The notes: a model not told the origin generated them from the sequence alone. 64,000 nucleotides of DNA from Deinococcus sonorensis KR-87 (GCF_040256395.1 NZ_CP158299.1:1207501-1271500); one strand, 5' to 3'; positions 31,439 to 43,129 are shown, numbered from the stretch's first letter. Numbers and translations: made by a program.

Positions 31439-32581
31439 GTGAGTCAGCAGGAGGAGGGGGCGGGAGCTGGCCTGGCCAGCCGGCCCGCCGCATCGAAGGA
31501 GGCGGGGCTGGTGCTGGACCTGACCCGGCAGGCGCTGAAAGCGGCGACCCTGCCGGAAGCGGTGGCACCCACCCTGCAGACGCTGGTGGAACTCACCTCG
31601 GCAGTGGGCGCCGCCTACTTCCAGCTGGACAGTGGCTCGCTGCGCTACTACGCGCGCGTGGCGAGTGGGCAGATGCCCGACAACGACCGGATGCAGGCGA
31701 TCTCGGTGCACGGCCTTCCGTCCGAGACCCCGCTGCTGCAGGCGCTGAGCGGAACCTCCGGGCCGATCTACATTCCCGACACGACGCTGGTGCCGGAAGC
31801 GGCCGGATTTCCCGAGCTGGGCGTCTGCAGTGTGGCGGCCGCGCCGGTGAGGACCCAGGGTGGCCTGCTGGTGGGCGCCTACCTGATGCACACCTTTCAG
31901 CCGCACGAGTGGCAGCCGCACGAGATCGAGCTGTTTGGGCTGGTGGCCAGCACCCTCGCCACCGTAACGGCCCGCATGCTGGCAGAGGAGCAGCTGTGGG
32001 CGGCCCAGGAGGCCAGCGTCCGGGCGCTGGGGCTGGCGCTGGAGCTGCGGGACGACGAGACCAAGGGTCACACCGACCGGGTGACGCAGCTGGCGCTGGA
32101 GATCGGCGCGGCGCTGGGGCTGAGCCCGGAACAGCGGCAGGCGCTGCGCTGGGGTGCCAGCCTGCACGACATCGGGAAGCTGGCGGTGCCGGATCAGGTG
32201 CTGCTCAAATCCGGGCCGCTGGACGCGCTGGAGTGGCAGCTGATGCAGCAGCATGTGCAGGCGGGCGAGCGCTTTGCCCGGGCGCTGCCGTTCCTGCCGG
32301 AAGAGGCCCGGGCCGTGATCGTCAGCCACCACGAGCGCTGGGATGGGAGTGGCTACCCGGTGGGGCTGAGCGGCGAGCAGATTCCCCTGCTGGCCCGCGT
32401 CTTCGCCGTGTGTGACGTCTACGACGCCCTGACCAGCGAACGGCCCTACAAGACCGCCTGGAGTGCCGAGGAGGCGCTGCAGGAGGTTGTGCGGCAGGCG
32501 GGGCAGCACTTTGATCCACAGGTGGTGGCGGCTTTCCTGAAGGTCATGGATCAGCACCTTCAGATTCAGCGCGGGGCATAG
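31439..32581 (+). CDS. GAF-HD-GYP protein, probable c-di-GMP phosphodiesterase
   Basis: The 380-residue protein carries a GAF-like sensor (about 25-185) and a complete HD-GYP domain: HTDRVTQLAL, SLHDIGKLAVPDQVLLKSGPL (His243-Asp244), HHERWDGSGYPVGLSGEQIP (297-316) and VCDVYDALTSERPYK (Asp326). This family hydrolyses c-di-GMP to pGpG or GMP with a bimetal site, and all key residues are here. GAGGTGA (31426-31432) is a good Shine-Dalgarno for the GTG start. A GGDEF protein at 49727-50797 could make the substrate. The gene at 17213 is a degenerate relative. Confidence 0.92.
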   Translation: MSQQEEGAGAGLASRPAASKEAGLVLDLTRQALKAATLPEAVAPTLQTLVELTSAVGAAYFQLDSGSLRYYARVASGQMPDNDRMQAISVHGLPSETPLLQALSGTSGPIYIPDTTLVPEAAGFPELGVCSVAAAPVRTQGGLLVGAYLMHTFQPHEWQPHEIELFGLVASTLATVTARMLAEEQLWAAQEASVRALGLALELRDDETKGHTDRVTQLALEIGAALGLSPEQRQALRWGASLHDIGKLAVPDQVLLKSGPLDALEWQLMQQHVQAGERFARALPFLPEEARAVIVSHHERWDGSGYPVGLSGEQIPLLARVFAVCDVYDALTSERPYKTAWSAEEALQEVVRQAGQHFDPQVVAAFLKVMDQHLQIQRGA

Positions 32582-32714
32582 GGCCGGGCGAGCGGGCTGG
32601 CCGGCACAGTCCCTGGACCAGAGATGGTGCAGAGAACGCCCTGGCCTCCGGCTCGCCCCCTGCCTTCATGGGTCGGGTAGCCGTGGCCTTCGACTGGACC
32701 TGTTCGTAGCTGGG

Positions 32715-33569
32715 TCAGCGCCGCTCCGGGTCTGCCGCCGCCTCAGGAGGGAGCGGCTCCGCGCAACGACGACAGAACCGGGCGTCCCCTTCGTGCCCCT
32801 GAAGGCCGCAGCGTGAACACGTCACGAACGACTGCCGCGCCCGCTGCGCCTGGGTCAGGCTGACCGTGACGATGCCGGTGGGGACGGCAATCACCCCGTA
32901 CCCGAGAATCATGGCCAGCGACGCGAGCGTCTTGCCCAGCGGCGTGCCGGGAGCGATGTCGCCGTACCCCACGGTCGTCAGCGTCACGATGGCCCAGTAG
33001 ATGCTGGTCGGAATGCTGGTAAAGCCATGCTCCGGCCCCTCCACGACGTACATCAGGCTGCCGATCAGCGTGACCATCGTCAGCACCACCGAGAGAAACA
33101 CGATGATCTTGGTGGCGCTGTTCCGCAGGGCAGTGGAGAGCACGCTGGCCTCGCTCAGGTAGCGGGCCAGTTTCAGAATGCGGAAGATCCGCAGCAGCCG
33201 CAGCACCCGCACGCTCAGCAGGTACTGGGCGCCCGGCAGCGTCAGCGCCACCACACCGGGCAGGATGGTCAGCAGGTCCACCAGCCCGAAAAAGCTCCTG
33301 GCGTAGTGAGAGGCCCGCCGGGCGGTGACCAGGCGGGCAACGTACTCCAGGGTGAACAGCGCCGTGAAGCACAGCTCCGCGCCGTGCAGCAGCGCGCCGT
33401 AGTGCTGGTGGATGCGGGCGACACTGTCCAGCACCACCACCAGAATGCTTGCAATGATCAGCACCGTCAGCAGCAGGTCGAAGGCGCGACCGGCCGGGGT
33501 ATCGCTGTTGAAGATGATGTTGCCCAGCGACACCCTCCAGGGCGCCCGGGTATCCACCGCGTGACTCAT
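32715..33569 (-). CDS. Voltage-gated-like potassium channel with zinc-ribbon tail
   Basis: The 284-residue protein has six transmembrane segments between about 28 and 245. The fourth has four arginines at three-residue spacing (Arg121, 124, 127, 130), as in a voltage sensor. The pore has the selectivity filter TTVGYGD (198-204). After the last helix comes CSRCGLQGHEGDARFCRRC, a four-cysteine zinc ribbon (251, 254, 266, 269). Kv channels conduct K+ across the cytoplasmic membrane. TAGACT (33576-33581) ends six bases before the ATG. The zinc ribbon is an unusual cytoplasmic appendage. Confidence 0.9.
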   Translation of the reverse strand: MSHAVDTRAPWRVSLGNIIFNSDTPAGRAFDLLLTVLIIASILVVVLDSVARIHQHYGALLHGAELCFTALFTLEYVARLVTARRASHYARSFFGLVDLLTILPGVVALTLPGAQYLLSVRVLRLLRIFRILKLARYLSEASVLSTALRNSATKIIVFLSVVLTMVTLIGSLMYVVEGPEHGFTSIPTSIYWAIVTLTTVGYGDIAPGTPLGKTLASLAMILGYGVIAVPTGIVTVSLTQAQRARQSFVTCSRCGLQGHEGDARFCRRCAEPLPPEAAADPERR

Positions 33570-33781
33570 GCCCCCAGTCTAGGGAGTCGGTGCGGGGCAA
33601 CCGCGCGGCGTCCCTGCACCTCCCCTTGACCGACCGGGCCGGCAGACGACCCGCGACAGTTATGCAGCGTCCGCTTTCCGCTAGGTGTGGAAGAAATTCC
33701 CTGCTCGGAACACCCCAGGGTCAGGCGGACGAGGCGGCGCAAGGGGCGGCCAGCCAGAACCCTCTGGCTTGACTCACATCT

Positions 33782-34348
33782 CTAGCCGCCGATGGCAGGG
33801 GCGGCCTCGATGCCGGTGGCCCACAGCGCGTCGCCGCGCCGCTCCAGGCGGACCCGTGGCAGCGGCAGGTGGGCCTTGCCGAACACCGCCTCCCCGCTCC
33901 TGAGCGGATCGAAGACGCTGAAGTGGCACGGGCAGCCCAGTTGCGGGTGCTGGTCCTGCGGGTTGGGCGCGCGGTAGTTGAAGCTGAAGGCCAGCACCTC
34001 CACGTCACGCACCAGGTTCACCGGGCAGCCCAGGTGCGTGCAGACCCGCGAGAAGGCGGCGTAGTGCTGGCCGCCGGCGCTCAGGCCGCCCAGCGTGGCC
34101 TCCGGCAGCCGCAGCACCGTGCAGGGGCGCCCGGCGTAGGCGAACTGCACTTCGGCCCATTCGCGGTCCAGCTGGGGCAGCGCCGCCACTCGCACGGCCG
34201 GGCCGCCCACGAACTGTGGCGCGCCCGGCACACTCTTGCGGCTGACCCGCGCCGCGTACAGCCCCATGAAGCCGAAAACACCCACGGTGGCGCCCACCGG
34301 CAGCAGCCACCAGCGTTCCAGCACGGCGCGGCGGGTCAGTCGGGTCAC
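33782..34348 (-). CDS. Rieske [2Fe-2S] protein
   Basis: The protein has 188 residues. A short N-terminal helix (about 13-32, [21 protein letters not shown]) anchors it, possibly through a Tat-like RR motif (TRRAVL). The cluster ligands are Cys103-His105 in CTHLGC and Cys139-His142 in CPCH; Cys108 and Cys141 form the usual disulfide. The GTG start overlaps the stop of the CcmI-cytochrome c gene (GTGA, 34345-34348), so this is the last gene of the ccm operon. No cytochrome b is in the window; a role as an electron carrier with the fused cytochrome is inferred. Confidence 0.88.
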   Translation of the reverse strand: MTRLTRRAVLERWWLLPVGATVGVFGFMGLYAARVSRKSVPGAPQFVGGPAVRVAALPQLDREWAEVQFAYAGRPCTVLRLPEATLGGLSAGGQHYAAFSRVCTHLGCPVNLVRDVEVLAFSFNYRAPNPQDQHPQLGCPCHFSVFDPLRSGEAVFGKAHLPLPRVRLERRGDALWATGIEAAPAIGG

Positions 34349-35382
34349 TTCTGCCAGCCCTCCACCAGCGTCACCAGGGCCTCCAGCGTCTTGCCCTGGA
34401 TGTTCGGGAAGGCCGGCATGCTGCCCTTGCCGTGCTGTACCACCGCCGCGATGGTGTCGCGGGTGAGCCCGGCCGCTCGCAGCGCTGGTCCCACACCGCC
34501 GTTGCCGGACGCGCCGTGGCAGCTGGCGCAGTTGCTGGCGTAGGCCTGCGCGCCGGGATCGGTCTGGTTCTGGCGCGCCCGGATGGCCGAGATCAGGTCG
34601 TCGGCGTCGCGGCCCTGTGGATTCAGGGTGCGGTAGCGCTCCAGGGCGGCCAGGGCCAGCTGGTCCTCTCCGTACCGTGAGAATCCGAAGCCCAGCAGCA
34701 GCTGACTTTCCGGGTCGTTGGGCGCCAGCTGCGCGGCGGTGCGGATCAGCAGGAATGCCTGGTCGTTCGGGACCGTCTGCTGGCCGCTGCCGTCCTCCTT
34801 GGTCAGCAGAATGATGCCCAGCCGCCGCAGCGCTTCCGGCTGCTGCGGGTTCTGCTTGAGGGCCGAGGCGTAGGCGCTGGCGGCCTGATCGTAGAGCCCG
34901 GCATCGAAGGCGGCCTTGCCCCAGGCGAGGTAGGCGCTGGCCTGCTGCGTCTGCTGGGCGCGGCGGGCCAGCGCCGGCAGCGTCAGGGCGGTGCGGACGC
35001 TGCTGGCCTCGTCGGCCGCCAGCCCGCCCAGCTGCCAGCGCGGAATGAAGCTGACGCTGCCGGCCAGCACCAGTGCGGCCGCCAGGGCCACGCCGCCCCA
35101 CAGCCAGCCGGGCCGGGTGCGGTGGCTGGGCGCGGGTGGCAGCGCGTCCAGGGCGCGCAGGGTGCGGGCGGCCCGCTGCTCCAGTTCGGTGCGGGTGCGC
35201 TGGGCGGGCTCCTCCTCGGGGAGGGCGCGCAGCTCGTCATACAGCCGGTCGCGCTCCTGCTCCAGCCGCTCGCGTTCCGGGGCGTCCGGGTCCGGGCTTG
35301 CTCCCTGCCGCAGCGGGGCCAGCACCAGCATCAGGGCGCCCAGCACCAGCAGGGCCAGCAGCCCCAGGGTCAGGGCCGTCAT
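34345..35382 (-). CDS. CcmI/CycH-like TPR protein fused to cytochrome c
   Basis: The 345-residue protein has a CcmI-like N-terminus: a transmembrane helix (about 5-25), a charged coiled region and a second helix (about 93-112). A tetratricopeptide region (about 145-265, [36 protein letters not shown]) follows. The last 70 residues are a class I cytochrome c with heme motif CASCH (285-289) and a candidate axial Met322 in GSMPAF. CcmI normally holds apocytochrome for heme attachment, so a heme-bearing chaperone would be odd. Its ends overlap ccmH (ATGA) and the Rieske gene (GTGA). Confidence 0.88.
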   Translation of the reverse strand: MTALTLGLLALLVLGALMLVLAPLRQGASPDPDAPERERLEQERDRLYDELRALPEEEPAQRTRTELEQRAARTLRALDALPPAPSHRTRPGWLWGGVALAAALVLAGSVSFIPRWQLGGLAADEASSVRTALTLPALARRAQQTQQASAYLAWGKAAFDAGLYDQAASAYASALKQNPQQPEALRRLGIILLTKEDGSGQQTVPNDQAFLLIRTAAQLAPNDPESQLLLGFGFSRYGEDQLALAALERYRTLNPQGRDADDLISAIRARQNQTDPGAQAYASNCASCHGASGNGGVGPALRAAGLTRDTIAAVVQHGKGSMPAFPNIQGKTLEALVTLVEGWQK

Positions 35383-35864
35383 GCGTCACGCGCCTTGCGG
35401 GCCGAGCTGACCGCCCGCACCTGTCGCAGATACGGGTCCTCGTCATCGGGGTCCGGCCCGGGCGTGCTGGGCAGCGGCGCGGCGGCACCCGCCGGGCGAC
35501 GCAGGTAGCTCAGCAGCCACAGCCCGCCCAGCAGCAGCGCCAGCAGCGGGGCCAGCCACAGCAGCAGGTTGATGCCGCGCCGGGGCGGATTCAGCAGCAC
35601 CGTGTCGCCGTAGCGGGCAGCGAAGTACTGAATGATCTGGTCGGCGCCGCGGCCCTGCTGCACCTGGCTTCTCAACTCGCGCATCATCTGGTGGCTCAGG
35701 TCACTGGTGCTCTCGGTGATCGGCAGCCCCTGGCACACTGGGCAGCGGATGGTGCGCCCGATCTGCTGCGCCTGGGCCTCCTGCGCCGGCGACAGTGGGG
35801 CCGACGCCAGCGCCCAGCCGAGCACCAGCAGCAGCACGGCCAGGGTGGTGCGCAGCGCGTTCAG
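35379..35864 (-). CDS. ccmH: Cytochrome c maturation protein CcmH (thiol reductant)
   Basis: CcmH reduces apocytochrome cysteines before heme ligation. With the start used here it has 161 residues, with a signal/anchor helix, the redox pair in TIRCPVCQG (Cys41, Cys44) and a C-terminal anchor ([22 protein letters not shown]). The only canonical candidate start is a GTG at 35837, which would begin inside the signal helix. A CTG at 35864 adds NALRTTLA, making a normal signal sequence, and overlaps the ccmG stop (CTGA). I therefore favour CTG, although the GTG cannot be excluded. It ends in an ATGA overlap with the CcmI fusion gene. Confidence 0.85.
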   Translation of the reverse strand: MNALRTTLAVLLLVLGWALASAPLSPAQEAQAQQIGRTIRCPVCQGLPITESTSDLSHQMMRELRSQVQQGRGADQIIQYFAARYGDTVLLNPPRRGINLLLWLAPLLALLLGGLWLLSYLRRPAGAAAPLPSTPGPDPDDEDPYLRQVRAVSSARKARDA

Positions 35865-36436
35865 AACTTCACCCCGATCGTCTGCAGGCCGGCGGTGAGG
35901 CGCTCGCGGGTCAGGCCGCCCTGGTCATAGCCGCGCACCACGCCCTGCGGGTCCACGAAGAAGGTCTCCGGCACCCCGCTGACGCCGTAGTTGATGGCGG
36001 TGTCCAGCTTCGGGTCCAGCAGGCTGGGATACGCCAGCCCGTACTCGCCGACGAACTGCCGCACCGCCTTCAGGTCCTTGTCGCTGAACACCACGCCCAC
36101 CACCGCGAGCCCGCCCGCGGTCTGACGTTCACTCAGCTCGCGCAGCAGCGGCGCCTCGCTGCGGCACGGCACGCACCAGGAGGCCCAGAAGTTCAGCACC
36201 ACCGGGCGGCCTTTCAGCGAGGCGAGGCTGAGCGTGCCGCCGTCCAGCGTGGTGAGGGTGAAGTTGGGCGCGGCCTTGCCGACCAGTGGGCCGCCCTCCT
36301 GCTGGCCGTTGCTGCGCAGCAGGCCCAGGCCCAGCAGCACCACCAGCACGGCGGCGATCAGCGGGGGCAGCACCCGGCGCAGGGGAGAGGAGGGCCGCGG
36401 GGCGGCCGGGGTGGGGGTGGAGTTGGATGTGGTCAT
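35861..36436 (-). CDS. ccmG: Thiol:disulfide interchange protein CcmG/DsbE-like
   Basis: The 191-residue thioredoxin-fold protein has one N-terminal transmembrane helix (about 22-41) and the active site WASWCVPC (Cys88, Cys91), followed by [15 protein letters not shown] with the cis-Pro. CcmG passes reducing power to CcmH and apocytochrome c on the outer face of the membrane. The ATG at 36436 is chosen because it gives the anchor at the correct distance. The longer open frame upstream lies opposite ccmF. It follows ccmF by 20 bases. Confidence 0.9.
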   Translation of the reverse strand: MTTSNSTPTPAAPRPSSPLRRVLPPLIAAVLVVLLGLGLLRSNGQQEGGPLVGKAAPNFTLTTLDGGTLSLASLKGRPVVLNFWASWCVPCRSEAPLLRELSERQTAGGLAVVGVVFSDKDLKAVRQFVGEYGLAYPSLLDPKLDTAINYGVSGVPETFFVDPQGVVRGYDQGGLTRERLTAGLQTIGVKF

Positions 36437-36456
36437 GGAAGGTCCTCGTGGGCCGC

Positions 36457-38430
<1,974 letters not shown>

Positions 38431-38437
38431 GACGGCC

Positions 38438-38902
38438 TCACTGGGTGTCCTTCAGCATGCTCTTGATGTCCGCCTGGCTCTGGGGCACCCGGTACTCTTC
38501 GCTGTGCTTGACCAGCAGCTCGTTGGCATGGAAGACCCCGTTCTGGAACTGCCCGCGCACCACCACCCCCTGGTTCTCCTTGAACAGGTCGCTCACCGCC
38601 CCCTGGTACGTCACCGGGTAGCTCGCACCGTAGTCGGTGATGGTGAAGCGGAGGTTGAGCGTCTGCCGGTCGTACTCGGCGTGGCGCACCAGCCCGCCCA
38701 GCCGCACCGTGCGGCCCTGGTACTGGGCACTGTCCTGGCGGTACTCGGTGGGCGTTACGAAGTACTCCAGGCTCTTGCTGAGGTTCCCGAACAGGATGAA
38801 ACCCAGCAGCAGCGCCAGCGCCAGCCCGCCCAGCACCAGCGGCACCGGATTGCGGCGACGGCGACGTGCCTGGGGCAGCGCCGTGGGAGAGGTCACGCTC
38901 AC
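38438..38902 (-). CDS. ccmE: Cytochrome c maturation heme chaperone CcmE
   Basis: CcmE binds heme covalently and carries it to CcmF. With the start used the protein has 154 residues: an arginine-rich start, one transmembrane helix (about 20-39) and an OB-fold domain. The heme-binding HxxxY is VKHSEEY (His133, Tyr137). The GTG at 38902 overlaps the ccmD stop (GTGA) and is preceded by AGGAGGAGG inside ccmD, so I prefer it to the open frame further upstream. Confidence 0.9.
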   Translation of the reverse strand: MSVTSPTALPQARRRRRNPVPLVLGGLALALLLGFILFGNLSKSLEYFVTPTEYRQDSAQYQGRTVRLGGLVRHAEYDRQTLNLRFTITDYGASYPVTYQGAVSDLFKENQGVVVRGQFQNGVFHANELLVKHSEEYRVPQSQADIKSMLKDTQ

Positions 38903-39015
38903 CGGCGCTGGCCCTCCTCCTGACGCAGCCGCCACCACAGCCAGCCGAGATAGCCGAGCAGCACCACGAAGGTCACGACGTAGCTGGCGATCACGTATCC
39001 GCTGAACTTATCCAC
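38899..39015 (-). CDS. ccmD: Small membrane protein CcmD-like
   Basis: A 38-residue protein starts at GTG 39015 (MDKFSGYVIASYVVTFVVL ...), spans the membrane once (about 6-28) and ends with a charged tail ([10 protein letters not shown]). Size, topology, tyrosine near the start and position between ccmC and ccmE match CcmD, which helps release holo-CcmE. It overlaps ccmC by eight bases and ccmE by four. Confidence 0.85.
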   Translation of the reverse strand: MDKFSGYVIASYVVTFVVLLGYLGWLWWRLRQEEGQRR

Positions 39016-39736
39016 GGCTCACCTCACTGCCCAGCTCGGCGCCGAGCTCGCGCTCTTCTCTGGCTTCCTGCAGCGCCGCCAGCCGGCCACGGGTCCGCAG
39101 CAGGTACACGTACAGCACCGTGAAGGCGGCGGTCATGACGGTCAGCGCGATGCCGTAGGCCGGCGAGGCCGCAAACCCGATGCCGCCCAGCAGCTTCAGC
39201 GTCTGGGTCTGGTGGATGCCGCGCCACCATTCCACGGCCATGTAGTTCACCGGCACGTACAGCGTGCCCACGATCCCGATCACCGCCGCCACTCGGGCGC
39301 GGCGCTCCGGCTCGTCAATCAGGCCGCGCACCAGCAGGTAGCCGCCGTAGATCACCAGCGAGAGCGCAGTGGTGGTGAGCCTGGGCTCCCAGACCCAGTA
39401 GGCACCCCAGGTGGGCTTGGCCCACAGCATCCCCACGATGATGGTGGCGATGGTGAACATCAGGCCCATCTCGGCGCTGCTGTGGCTCAGCCGGTCAAAG
39501 CGGCGCTGGCGGGTGACGAGGTACAGCAGGCCGAACAGGCCGGTGCCGCCGTAGGCGAGGTAGCTCAGCCACGCGGCCGGCACGTGAATGAACAGCAGCC
39601 GCACCAGGGTCCCCTGGTTCACGTCGGGCGGGGCGGACAGGCCGATGTACAGGCCGCTGAGCATCAGAACCAGCGTCAGCAGACCCAGCGCAGGGGTCAG
39701 GCGGTCACGTGCCGCAGGCAGGGTGGATTGCATCAT
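39008..39736 (-). CDS. ccmC: Heme exporter/chaperone-loading protein CcmC
   Basis: The 242-residue protein has six transmembrane segments. The tryptophan-rich motif reads WAKPTWGAYWVWEPRLTT, with conserved His in LFIHVPAAW and LSHSSAEMG. CcmC loads heme on CcmE. Shine-Dalgarno GGGGGAG lies seven bases before the first of two ATGs (39736); an upstream frame exists but lacks homology. No ccmA or ccmB precedes it. The 274 bases to the next gene contain only an 8-base direct repeat (CCGGATAC, near 39780) and no clear promoter consensus. Confidence 0.92.
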   Translation of the reverse strand: MMQSTLPAARDRLTPALGLLTLVLMLSGLYIGLSAPPDVNQGTLVRLLFIHVPAAWLSYLAYGGTGLFGLLYLVTRQRRFDRLSHSSAEMGLMFTIATIIVGMLWAKPTWGAYWVWEPRLTTTALSLVIYGGYLLVRGLIDEPERRARVAAVIGIVGTLYVPVNYMAVEWWRGIHQTQTLKLLGGIGFAASPAYGIALTVMTAAFTVLYVYLLRTRGRLAALQEAREERELGAELGSEVSRG

Positions 39737-40010
39737 CAGTATTCTCCCCCGGCGACGTGAAGCAGACCGTGAGGGCCATCCGGATACCGCCGGATACAGA
39801 CAGAGTTCACGCCGCGATATGCACAGCATGCGCCGATGTGGGCGGGCAGGCAAGGATGAGAGTCCCTGCTCCGGTGGCCCGCTGCGCCGCATGAACAGGC
39901 CCGCACCGGTTGTCTTTTCCGGAGCGCAGTGGTGTGATGGATGGCGCCCCACATTGCAGCCGGTTCCCTTCTTCTGCGACCTGAATTGTCGTCCTGGGCC
40001 AGGAGGACTC

Positions 40011-41309
40011 ATGCAGAAACTGATCGTCTGGGCCAGTCTTGCCGCGCTGCTGGTGTCGTGCGGGCAGCAGTCCACCGCCACCCCCGATCCATGGGTGGCC
40101 GGGTATGCCGCCGCGCCGCCGGCGCCATGGGCGGCCAGCGCGCCGACCCTGAGTGCGCTGTCGCTGACCCCGGGCACCAATACGCTGTTCTACGAGAAGA
40201 CCACGGCGGCCCAGAACGGCTGGGGGCCCATCGAGGTCAACCGCAGCAACGGCGGCCGGACTCAGCTGGACGGCAACCCGCTCACCGTGGGCGGGAAGGT
40301 CTTCGCACGGGGCTTCGGCCTGCATGCCCCAGCGCTGCTCAGCTACGATCTGAAGCCGCAGCCGGGCACCCGCTGCACCGCCCTGAGCCTCGGCTTCGGG
40401 GTGGATGACGAGGTGGGTGACCGGGGCAGCGTGCAGTTCGAGCTGTCCATCAACGGGGCGCCGACCTTCCGCAGCCTCACCCAGACCGGCCGTGACGCGC
40501 CGCAGCAGCAGACCTTCCCGCTGCCGGCCGGTGACGTCAGCATCCGGATCGTGGTGAACGACGCCGGCGACGGCGCCTTCTACGATCACGCCGACCTGCT
40601 GAACCCCACCATTCAGTGCGAGGCCGTCACCCAGCCGATCATCACGCTGGACCAATCCGCCCTCACGGTGTTCCATACCCACACCGCCCGGCTGCACGCC
40701 ACCTTCAGCGGCTTCCCGGCCGGCACCGTGGCGCTGAGTCTGCAGGACGTGGGCAGCGGCCACCCGGGCCTGCAGCTGCTGACCGGTTCGGTGACGCTCA
40801 CCGGCAGCGGCCCGCAGACCCGCGAGATCGTGGTGGCCGAGCCGGACATGCCCCCCTTCTTCATCCCGAACTACCTCGACAACCTGCAGGGGCAGTACCG
40901 GCTGGTGGGCCAGGCCGGATCGGTGCAGGCCAGCAGCAGTGCCCTGGCAGTCAAGGTCCAGACCGTGAAGGTCGAGACCCGCTTCGAGCCCCCGCTCTCC
41001 AGCGGCCATCCCGGCGACACCGTGCACGTGGTGGCGGTGGTGCGCACCACGCCGCCCGTCGAGTTCCTGACGCCCATCACCATCCAGCCGTCCACCTCGA
41101 GTGACGCGGAGGCCACCGTAACTGGTCCCACCACCCTGGTGGCGGGCGAGCTGCGTGCGCCGGTGGATATCGTGCTCAGGGATACGGGGCTGGACCCGAT
41201 GACGACCATCACGCAGTCGTACATTGCTCAGTCCGGCAATTTCGTGGGGTACCGGCTGCCGTGGTACGGCACCAACACCACCGAACTGCGCTGGACCCTG
41301 CTGCCCTGA
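40011..41309 (+). CDS. NPCBM-domain lipoprotein
   Basis: The 432-residue protein has a lipoprotein signal with LVSC (Cys17). Residues about 45-205 form an NPCBM/NEW2-type galactose-binding beta-sandwich, with the telltale WGPIEVNRSNGGRTQLDGNPLTVGGKVFARGFGLHAPALLSYDL start and CTALSLGFGVDDEVGDRGSVQFEL. The rest (about 210-432) looks like two beta-sandwich domains (LDQSALTVFHTHTARL and ETRFEPPLSSGHPGDTVHV). It may bind glycans at the cell surface. No catalytic domain is present. AGGAGG lies directly upstream of the ATG. Confidence 0.87.
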   Translation: MQKLIVWASLAALLVSCGQQSTATPDPWVAGYAAAPPAPWAASAPTLSALSLTPGTNTLFYEKTTAAQNGWGPIEVNRSNGGRTQLDGNPLTVGGKVFARGFGLHAPALLSYDLKPQPGTRCTALSLGFGVDDEVGDRGSVQFELSINGAPTFRSLTQTGRDAPQQQTFPLPAGDVSIRIVVNDAGDGAFYDHADLLNPTIQCEAVTQPIITLDQSALTVFHTHTARLHATFSGFPAGTVALSLQDVGSGHPGLQLLTGSVTLTGSGPQTREIVVAEPDMPPFFIPNYLDNLQGQYRLVGQAGSVQASSSALAVKVQTVKVETRFEPPLSSGHPGDTVHVVAVVRTTPPVEFLTPITIQPSTSSDAEATVTGPTTLVAGELRAPVDIVLRDTGLDPMTTITQSYIAQSGNFVGYRLPWYGTNTTELRWTLLP

Positions 41310-41323
41310 ACCAGCCCGACTGC

Positions 41324-41361
41324 GCCAGGGATCACCTGCTCTGATGTGGGTGGTCCCTGGC
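41324..41361 (+). terminator. Hairpin after the NPCBM lipoprotein gene
   Basis: A 13-bp stem (41324-41336 with 41349-41361, one G-T pair) with a 12-base loop starts 15 bases after the stop. No T run follows. Confidence 0.6.
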
Positions 41362-41400
41362 CGGGACCTCTCGTCCCTAGCCGCGTCTGCCCTTCTGGGC

Positions 41401-41406
41401 TATGCT
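41401..41406 (+). promoter_or_regulatory. gmk: -10 box deciding the start of gmk
   Basis: TATGCT is followed by seven bases and then ATG (41414). The in-frame ATG at 41402 is part of the box itself. Confidence 0.7.
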
Positions 41407-41413
41407 CTCTGGA

Positions 41414-42094
41414 ATGTCGGCTGCCGTGCTGGAGCAAGAGATGACCCTTCCTACACAGACCACACCACACCAACAAGCTGAGCAGCGGCCGGAGCGGGGC
41501 CTGCTGATCGTGATGACCGGCGCGAGCGGGGTCGGCAAGGGCACCCTGCGCGAACGCTGGCTGCACGGTCAGAACGTCTTCTACTCGGTGTCCATGACCA
41601 CCCGGGCTGCGCGCGACGGTGAGCAGGACGGCGTGGACTATCACTTCGTCAGCGAGGCCGAGTTCCTGCAGCACCTGCACTCAGATGGCTTCCTGGAGCA
41701 CGCTGAGTTCGCCGGCAACCGCTACGGCACGCCGCGCGGCCCGATCGAGGCGGCGCTGGAACGAGGCCAGGATGTGATTCTGGAGATCGAGGTGCTGGGG
41801 GCCATGCAGGTGCGTCAGCACAGCCAGGAGGCCATTCTGGTGTTCATCATGCCCCCCAGCCTCTCAGAATTGCGTCGCCGGCTGGAAGGCCGCGCCACCG
41901 AGACGCCCGCGCAGATCGAACGCCGCATGGCCCGCGCCCGCGAGGAGATTCTGGAGGCGCACCGCTTCGATTACGTGGTGCTCAACGATGACCTGGACCG
42001 GGCCGTGATGGACATGCACGCGGTGCAGCGGTCCGAACGGCTGCGTGCCTCGCGCTGGGCCCAGGCCGACCTGCAGCAGGTGGTGGACGGCTAG
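41414..42094 (+). CDS. gmk: Guanylate kinase
   Basis: Guanylate kinase phosphorylates GMP to GDP with ATP. From the ATG at 41414 the protein has 226 residues. About 28 unconserved residues precede the P-loop TGASGVGKGT (35-44). The GMP-binding part has SVSMTTRAARDGEQDGVDYHFV, EFAGNRYGTP and ILEIEVLGAMQV, and the lid region has RRLEGRATETPAQIERRM. The ATG at 41402 falls in the -10 box and cannot be the start of a transcript made from it, so the mRNA is leaderless. Confidence 0.95.
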   Translation: MSAAVLEQEMTLPTQTTPHQQAEQRPERGLLIVMTGASGVGKGTLRERWLHGQNVFYSVSMTTRAARDGEQDGVDYHFVSEAEFLQHLHSDGFLEHAEFAGNRYGTPRGPIEAALERGQDVILEIEVLGAMQVRQHSQEAILVFIMPPSLSELRRRLEGRATETPAQIERRMARAREEILEAHRFDYVVLNDDLDRAVMDMHAVQRSERLRASRWAQADLQQVVDG

Positions 42095-42152
42095 TCCGGA
42101 ATTTTGGGCCAGGGTCCCCGGCCACCCGGACCTGACGGGGCGTCCAACTTTC

Positions 42153-42962
42153 TTAAGTGGGCCGTGTAGCCACGGCGAGGATGTGCGGGCTGAGGGCCGG
42201 CTCGTCCTCCAAGAGGCTGGCGAGCCACAGCAGCTTTTCTCTCGTTTCCGGATCCTGCACGGCCTCCGAAAAGTCGGGCATCAGCCACCCAGGTCCCTCC
42301 AGACCAAACACGCGCTCCACCGAAAAACCTGCCGTCTCCAGCTCAGCTGTCAGTTCCTGCGGGCTGTGGAAGTGCGCGTCCACCAACAGGCGGGGCCACT
42401 CTGCCGGCCGGCGGTGTTCCCCGGTGATCCACTCGCGTTCCAGCATGCCCAGGTACGCCTGATCCAGCACCCAGCCGCGCTGCGCTCCCACCACCGTGGA
42501 AGCGCCGCGATGAATGGCGGCCGCGAACACAACCCCGCCGGGTCTGACGCAGCGGAAGGCCTCGGTCAGGGCGTTCGCCCAGTCCTGGGGGTCGGTCAGG
42601 TGATAGAGCGGTCCCAACAGCAGCACCATGTCTGCTGTGGCGTCCGGGTAGGGCAGCGCGCGGGCGTCACCCACCACCGCGCTGGCGAGGCCACGCGGAG
42701 CCGCCGCAGACCTCCGCAGCGCCGCCTCGACATGCAGGGGTACGGCATCCAGCAGGTGCACCTCCAGCCCGGACGCGGCCAGCCACAGGGCGTGCGCGCC
42801 CGGTCCGCCGCCCACATCCAGCACCGTGCGAGCCGAGCTTGGCTGGAAGCGTGTGATCAGGGCTCGCGTCCGCTCGGCCTCCAGCCGGCCGAGACCGGTG
42901 GTCAGGCGCTCCAGCTCCTGGCCACTCTGATAGAAGTCAAGTACGCGTGCCAGTGGCTCCAT
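42153..42962 (-). CDS. Class I SAM-dependent methyltransferase
   Basis: The 269-residue enzyme has motif I TVLDVGGGPGAHALWLA (about 47-62), the acidic residue in LLDAVPLHVEAA, motif II DARALPYPDATADMVLLLGPLYHL and a post-motif CVRPGGVVFAAAI. Substrate is unknown; the small size and lid helices fit small-molecule methyltransferases. TAGAAT (42971-42976) ends eight bases before the ATG. It converges with gmk. Confidence 0.85.
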   Translation of the reverse strand: MEPLARVLDFYQSGQELERLTTGLGRLEAERTRALITRFQPSSARTVLDVGGGPGAHALWLAASGLEVHLLDAVPLHVEAALRRSAAAPRGLASAVVGDARALPYPDATADMVLLLGPLYHLTDPQDWANALTEAFRCVRPGGVVFAAAIHRGASTVVGAQRGWVLDQAYLGMLEREWITGEHRRPAEWPRLLVDAHFHSPQELTAELETAGFSVERVFGLEGPGWLMPDFSEAVQDPETREKLLWLASLLEDEPALSPHILAVATRPT

Positions 42963-43129
42963 GTGGCGCCATTCTAGAAGGAGGCAGGTTCCCTGGTGTC
43001 ATCCGGAATGAATCTGCGCTCTGCCAAGCCATCACGTTGCGGCACCCTCAAGCCGCAGCGCAGAAACGCCGGTTGTCCGACGTGCCTTAGCCGGCCTCCT
43101 GTACAGGCCGTCGTCCTGGTGCGGCCGAT

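Noticed and set aside
39770..39800. Direct repeat CCGGATAC in the gap upstream of ccmC.
   Set aside because: Two 8-base copies two bases apart are not enough to claim a site.
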